Shown piece by piece: positions 60,694-64,000 of a stretch of 64,000 nucleotides of DNA. The notes beneath the pieces were generated by a model that did not search any database, was not told the origin of the DNA, and saw only the letters and a program-made list of their open reading frames with translations. This stretch comes from Chitinophagales bacterium (GTDB lineage: Bacteria > Bacteroidota > Bacteroidia > Chitinophagales > Saprospiraceae). The position numbers and the translations under genes are program-made. The stretch is taken from assembly GCA_013298845.1 (NCBI GenBank), contig JAAFJN010000011.1:1-64000 (forward strand). Direction: 5' to 3'. Positions within the stretch are counted from its first letter, which is position 1, and the number at the start of each line of letters is the position of its first letter.

Positions 60694-62139
60694 TTAATTC
60701 CCCAACGCTTTGCGAATGGCCACGCGGGCTTTCAACAGATCAAAGCGGGCGGTCATAACGTTTTGCTGGGCGGTAAATACACCTTGTTCGGCCTGCACCA
60801 ATTCAAAACTGCTGCCAATACCGGCTTTGTATTTGGTTTGGGTAGTGTTGTAAATTTTTTGGGCCAAATCGAGGTTTTTCTGCTGGCTGGCTACGCGGTC
60901 CTGCGCATTGAGGTATTGTTTGCGGGCCACTTCCAACTCCAGGGTAAAGGCATTTTCGAGCAGGCGTTTTTGCTCATCAATGGTTTGCACGGCGATGAGG
61001 GCGCGTTGGCGTTTGGCTTTATTTACGCCGCTGTCCCAAAGCGTGGAGGAAATGGTAATACCGCCCACCGTGGAGGGGATAAAGTACCAATCATTGAACG
61101 TGGCGGTGCCTTTTTCGCCAAAACCACTTTGCGCGTTGCCTTGCCACTGGAGGAAACCTACGACGTTGGGCATCCAGGTTTTTTCGTACAAACCCACTTG
61201 AAGTTGGTTCAATTCACGGCCTTTGAGCAGGTTAAGGTACTCGGGGCGGTTCATGAAGTTAATGGCGGAAGTGAGGTCAGCATCGGTGTATTGCACCATG
61301 AGGGCCTCGGTGTTGTCGTTGAGGGCAATTTTGTCACCGATGGGCATTCCCATTGTTAATTTGAGGGCATCTACCACAATTTCGCGTTGGCGGGCGAGGT
61401 TTTCGCGTTCGCTGCGGAGGGTGATTAACGCCAATTCGATGCGATCAACGTCCAATTGCTCCACAAAACCGGCTTTATTAATTTCTTTGGTTTCGGCGAG
61501 TAATTTCTCCAGATTACCGGCATTTTTGTCAATAGTCTGCAAATTTTCGTCAATCATCAGCGCGGGCAAATACGCGTCAATGATTTGGTCGCGCAGGGTG
61601 CGTTTGGCCACGTCCAATTGAACATTCACCAAATCGCGGTAAAAATTGGCCGCGCGTTTGGCTAAACGATACGAGTTGCTAAAAATCAACTGATTGGCCG
61701 ATAATTTCCCGCCGATACTGTGCACGGGGCTAAAAAAGATTTTAGAATCGGGATCGGTAGCAAACGCGGCGCCCAGAAACGCGCCGAGGGCTTCGATTTC
61801 TTCTCCGGTGAATTGTTGTGATACAATGGGGGGAAGGGTGATTGGCCCGTCGGTACTGGCGCCAAAAGACAAGGCACCGCTGGGCAAACCACCGCGCTGA
61901 ATAAAGCCCGTGTAGTCAAGACCGGCGGTTACCTGCGGCAAACCGGTGGCGGTATTTTCTTTAATGCGCCAGTTGGCTTCCGTAATTTGGAGTTCCGCGA
62001 CCTTGATGTTGGGGTGGTTGCTTAACCCGTAATTGATGCAGTCGTTGAGTGACATTGCGGTTTGCGCCTGCAAACCGATAGCGGCCACCAGAAGGACGAC
62101 TAAATGGAAAAATTTATTCATAATTAAGTTATTATTCAT
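60694..62139 (-). CDS. TolC-family outer membrane efflux protein
   Basis: A 481-aa protein with a signal peptide ending LQAQ and two outer membrane efflux repeats: MSLNDCINYGLSNHPNIKVAELQ at the start, long helices, and LEVARKQYLNAQDRVASQQKNLDLAQKIY near the end. The ATG at 62139 overlaps the TetR stop in an ATGA arrangement, supporting that start, though another ATG lies at 62121. It forms the outer channel for the RND pump. Confidence 0.9.
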   Translation of the reverse strand: MNNNLIMNKFFHLVVLLVAAIGLQAQTAMSLNDCINYGLSNHPNIKVAELQITEANWRIKENTATGLPQVTAGLDYTGFIQRGGLPSGALSFGASTDGPITLPPIVSQQFTGEEIEALGAFLGAAFATDPDSKIFFSPVHSIGGKLSANQLIFSNSYRLAKRAANFYRDLVNVQLDVAKRTLRDQIIDAYLPALMIDENLQTIDKNAGNLEKLLAETKEINKAGFVEQLDVDRIELALITLRSERENLARQREIVVDALKLTMGMPIGDKIALNDNTEALMVQYTDADLTSAINFMNRPEYLNLLKGRELNQLQVGLYEKTWMPNVVGFLQWQGNAQSGFGEKGTATFNDWYFIPSTVGGITISSTLWDSGVNKAKRQRALIAVQTIDEQKRLLENAFTLELEVARKQYLNAQDRVASQQKNLDLAQKIYNTTQTKYKAGIGSSFELVQAEQGVFTAQQNVMTARFDLLKARVAIRKALGN

Positions 62140-62732
62140 CGAGTCAAATATTGTTTGCCTTTTTCGGACACAATACCGTGGAGGTAGTGCACGAGGTATT
62201 CTTTAAAAACGGCGACTTTGGAATAGTCTGAAGAAGGGAAAAGGGCTTCATCAAACAGTTGGAAAGAGGTAATAATATGGAGTCGCGTCAGGATATCTAC
62301 GTTAATTTCGGGGCGGTAAAGCCCTTCGCTAATGCCGCGTTCGAGGTTGCGCCGAACGATGTCGTACATAAAACCGCGCTGGTGTTCCATCACAATTTCC
62401 CAGGCGTTGCGGTGATAGCGTTGGAGGTCGTGCACGATATTGGTTTTCATTTGCCGAAGTTGCTGGGAGTTCATTTCAATCACCTGCATAATTTCTTCAA
62501 TGGCATTTTCGGCATTGGCAAATTCGCGGTTGCACATTTGCTTTTCGTGCTCAATGTGCTGTTTCAACATTTTTAGCACCAAATCATCCTTATTTTCGAC
62601 AAACTGGTACAACGTTTTTTTGGATATACCCAATTCCCGCGCTATGTCGTCCATGGTAAGACTTTTTATTCCATAGCGCATAAACAGATCCGTTGTTTGT
62701 TGCAACCATTTTAATTGCTGATCAGTAATCAT
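62136..62732 (-). CDS. TetR/AcrR-family transcriptional repressor
   Basis: A 198-aa protein with the HTH SLTMDDIARELGISKKTLYQFVENKDDLV (about 24-52) and a helical ligand domain. It heads the efflux cluster and overlaps tolC by 4 nt. Its -7 element TACCTTTG (62737-62744) ends 4 nt before the start codon, so the mRNA is probably leaderless; a 33-bp inverted repeat covers the -33 region and is the likely autoregulatory site. Confidence 0.9.
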   Translation of the reverse strand: MITDQQLKWLQQTTDLFMRYGIKSLTMDDIARELGISKKTLYQFVENKDDLVLKMLKQHIEHEKQMCNREFANAENAIEEIMQVIEMNSQQLRQMKTNIVHDLQRYHRNAWEIVMEHQRGFMYDIVRRNLERGISEGLYRPEINVDILTRLHIITSFQLFDEALFPSSDYSKVAVFKEYLVHYLHGIVSEKGKQYLTR

Positions 62733-62736
62733 AGTG

Positions 62737-62781
62737 CAAAGGTAAACGCCGGAAACGAAAATAGGTTCAAATCGTTTCCGG
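62737..62781 (-). promoter_or_regulatory. tetR promoter with candidate operator
   Basis: -7 element TACCTTTG (62737-62744, minus strand) and the dyad CCGGAAACGA-N13-TCGTTTCCGG (62749-62781) just upstream, overlapping where -33 would be. Perfect 10-bp half-sites. Confidence 0.6.
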
Positions 62782-62936
62782 TGTTTTTTGTGTTTCTGAT
62801 GAATGGTCGTTTTTTTCGGATGAATCGTTGATTCTTATCGGCCAGTTGTTGGGTTAAAAAAGCCCGCAAATGGACAATCCGGCGCTAAAGGGGATAAATA
62901 AATAAGTTCAAATGGATAAGAACGCCCAAACAACAG

Positions 62937-62944
62937 TACATTTG
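62937..62944 (+). promoter_or_regulatory. -7 promoter element of kup
   Basis: TACATTTG, a perfect TAnnTTTG match 34 nt before the start codon. No recognisable riboswitch in the 200-nt upstream region. Confidence 0.5.
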
Positions 62945-62978
62945 CCGCCTATTCATATCTTTTTAACTATTCACTTCC

Positions 62979-64000
62979 ATGGACTCCCATAGTTCCAACC
63001 ATCACAAACTTACATTAGGCGGCCTGCTGATCACTCTTGGTATTATTTACGGTGATATTGGCACGTCGCCCTTGTACGTTATGAAAGCCGTGATTAATGG
63101 CACTGCGATTGATAAAGCCACCATTTTCGGGGCGGTTTCGCTGGTTTTTTGGATATTAACCATCCAAACGACCTTCAAATACATCACATTGGTTTTACGC
63201 GCCGATAACAACGGCGAAGGCGGCATTTTTTCGCTTTATACGCTGGTGCGGCGGCGGCAGCGGTGGTTGATCTATCCGGCCATGATTGGTGGTTGTTCGG
63301 TCTTGGCCGAGGGCATGATTACCCCGCCCATTTCGGTATCGTCGGCCGTGGAAGGTTTGGAAAGTTTGCCCATGTTGCACGGGGCGCACATTCCGGTAGT
63401 GGCCATTACCATCACCATTATTTCGTCGCTGTTTGTGATTCAGCAATTTGGCACGGCGGCGGTTGGGCGTTTTTTTGGTCCTATTATGACAGTGTGGTTT
63501 TCGATGTTGTGCGTCCTTGGCCTTAAAGAATTGGTGAATTATCCGTCCATTTTATTGGCCCTAAACCCATATTACGGCATCAAACTGCTCATGCAACACC
63601 CCAGCGCGTTGGTGCTAATGGGTGCGGTGTTCCTGTGTACCACGGGCGCGGAAGCGTTGTACGCCGATTTGGGGCACTGCGGGATTAAAAACATTCGGAC
63701 CAGTTGGGTATTTGTGAAGTTTTGCCTCGTCATGAACTACCTGGGGCAAGCGGCCTGGGCCTTGCAATACGAAGGACAACGGCTACCGGCTGGCGCGCCC
63801 AATCCGTTTTTTGGGATGATGCCGGAGTGGTTTTTGCCCATTGGGATTGTCATTGCCACTATGGCGACCATTATTGCGAGCCAGGCGATGATTTCGGGGT
63901 CGTTTACGCTGATTAGTGAAGCCATCCGCCTCAATTTATTGCCCAAAATGACGGTGGTATTCCCCAGCCAACTCAAAGGGCAGTTGTACATACCGGCGGT
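62979..64000 (+). CDS. kup: Kup-family potassium uptake transporter (partial, cut by window end)
   Basis: 340 codons visible. GGLLITLGIIYGDIGTSPLYVMKAV is the N-terminal Kup signature, followed by RADNNGEGGIFSLYTLVRR, EGMITPPISVSSAVEGLE, FLCTTGAEALYADLGHCG and GQAAWAL. The full protein usually has about 620-650 residues, so the C-terminal half lies beyond the window. An inner membrane K+/H+ symporter. Confidence 0.93.
   Translation, partial: MDSHSSNHHKLTLGGLLITLGIIYGDIGTSPLYVMKAVINGTAIDKATIFGAVSLVFWILTIQTTFKYITLVLRADNNGEGGIFSLYTLVRRRQRWLIYPAMIGGCSVLAEGMITPPISVSSAVEGLESLPMLHGAHIPVVAITITIISSLFVIQQFGTAAVGRFFGPIMTVWFSMLCVLGLKELVNYPSILLALNPYYGIKLLMQHPSALVLMGAVFLCTTGAEALYADLGHCGIKNIRTSWVFVKFCLVMNYLGQAAWALQYEGQRLPAGAPNPFFGMMPEWFLPIGIVIATMATIIASQAMISGSFTLISEAIRLNLLPKMTVVFPSQLKGQLYIPA

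Overview
The window comes from a bacterium of the phylum Bacteroidota, probably a Saprospiraceae-like environmental lineage; the family level is an inference. Evidence: promoters repeatedly carry the Bacteroidota -7 element TAnnTTTG, two large exoproteins end in type IX secretion (T9SS) sorting domains, many proteins contain PKD, SprB or CARDB repeats, and intergenic spaces are full of Bacteroidota-style palindromic and heptameric repeats. No rRNA, CRISPR array, phage or complete insertion sequence is visible.

Layout. 1-720: a repeat-rich stretch, the tail of a type II restriction/methylase gene, a degenerate tRNA and an intact tRNA-Pro. 930-8880: a sulfur-compound block (exported rhodanese, membrane-anchored TsdA-type dihaem cytochrome, Tat-exported SoxB-like metallophosphatase, fatty acid hydroxylase; then a CstB-like persulfide dioxygenase-rhodanese; then an OprD-like porin). 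Its three transcription units share a GTGA-N6-TCAC box at a fixed distance from the -7 element. 9060-18553: nuclease-fold protein, thioredoxin-like protein, cysteine-less rhodanese, thiolase, small cytochrome c, KdsB and a large T9SS exoprotein. 18627-29303: an L-rhamnose block on the minus strand (RhaT, FMN L-lactate oxidase, bifunctional aldolase/dehydrogenase, RhaI-type isomerase, kinase, alpha/beta hydrolase, GH36 alpha-galactosidase) plus a Uma2 protein. Together these would take rhamnose to DHAP and pyruvate. 30042-33942: Old Yellow Enzyme and its MarR regulator with two matching operators, then DoxX, a membrane protein, YceI and a Crp/Fnr regulator. 34207-38345: a fused esterase and a GH3 glycosidase. 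38802-49482: XdhC, a giant subtilisin with PKD repeats, a TMTC-like O-mannosyltransferase/TPR protein and a magnesium-chelatase-like AAA ATPase. 49950-52892: a beta-helix/SprB exoprotein broken by one in-frame stop and flanked by direct copies of a composite repeat. 53619-62732: a 2-oxoacid dehydrogenase E2 and a TetR-TolC-adaptor-DUF3995-RND efflux cluster. 62979 to the end: Kup potassium transporter, cut by the window edge.

Most notable: (i) the putative Crp/Fnr-type sulfur regulon with conserved architecture; (ii) 13-14 bases identical to the Illumina adapter core exactly over the substrate-arginine motif of the lactate oxidase, very likely an assembly artefact; (iii) families of locally different 7-nt and 9-nt tandem repeats, several paired as inverted arrays and linked to a shared arm; (iv) a 162-bp MITE whose insertion site can be reconstructed because it interrupts a repeated sequence.
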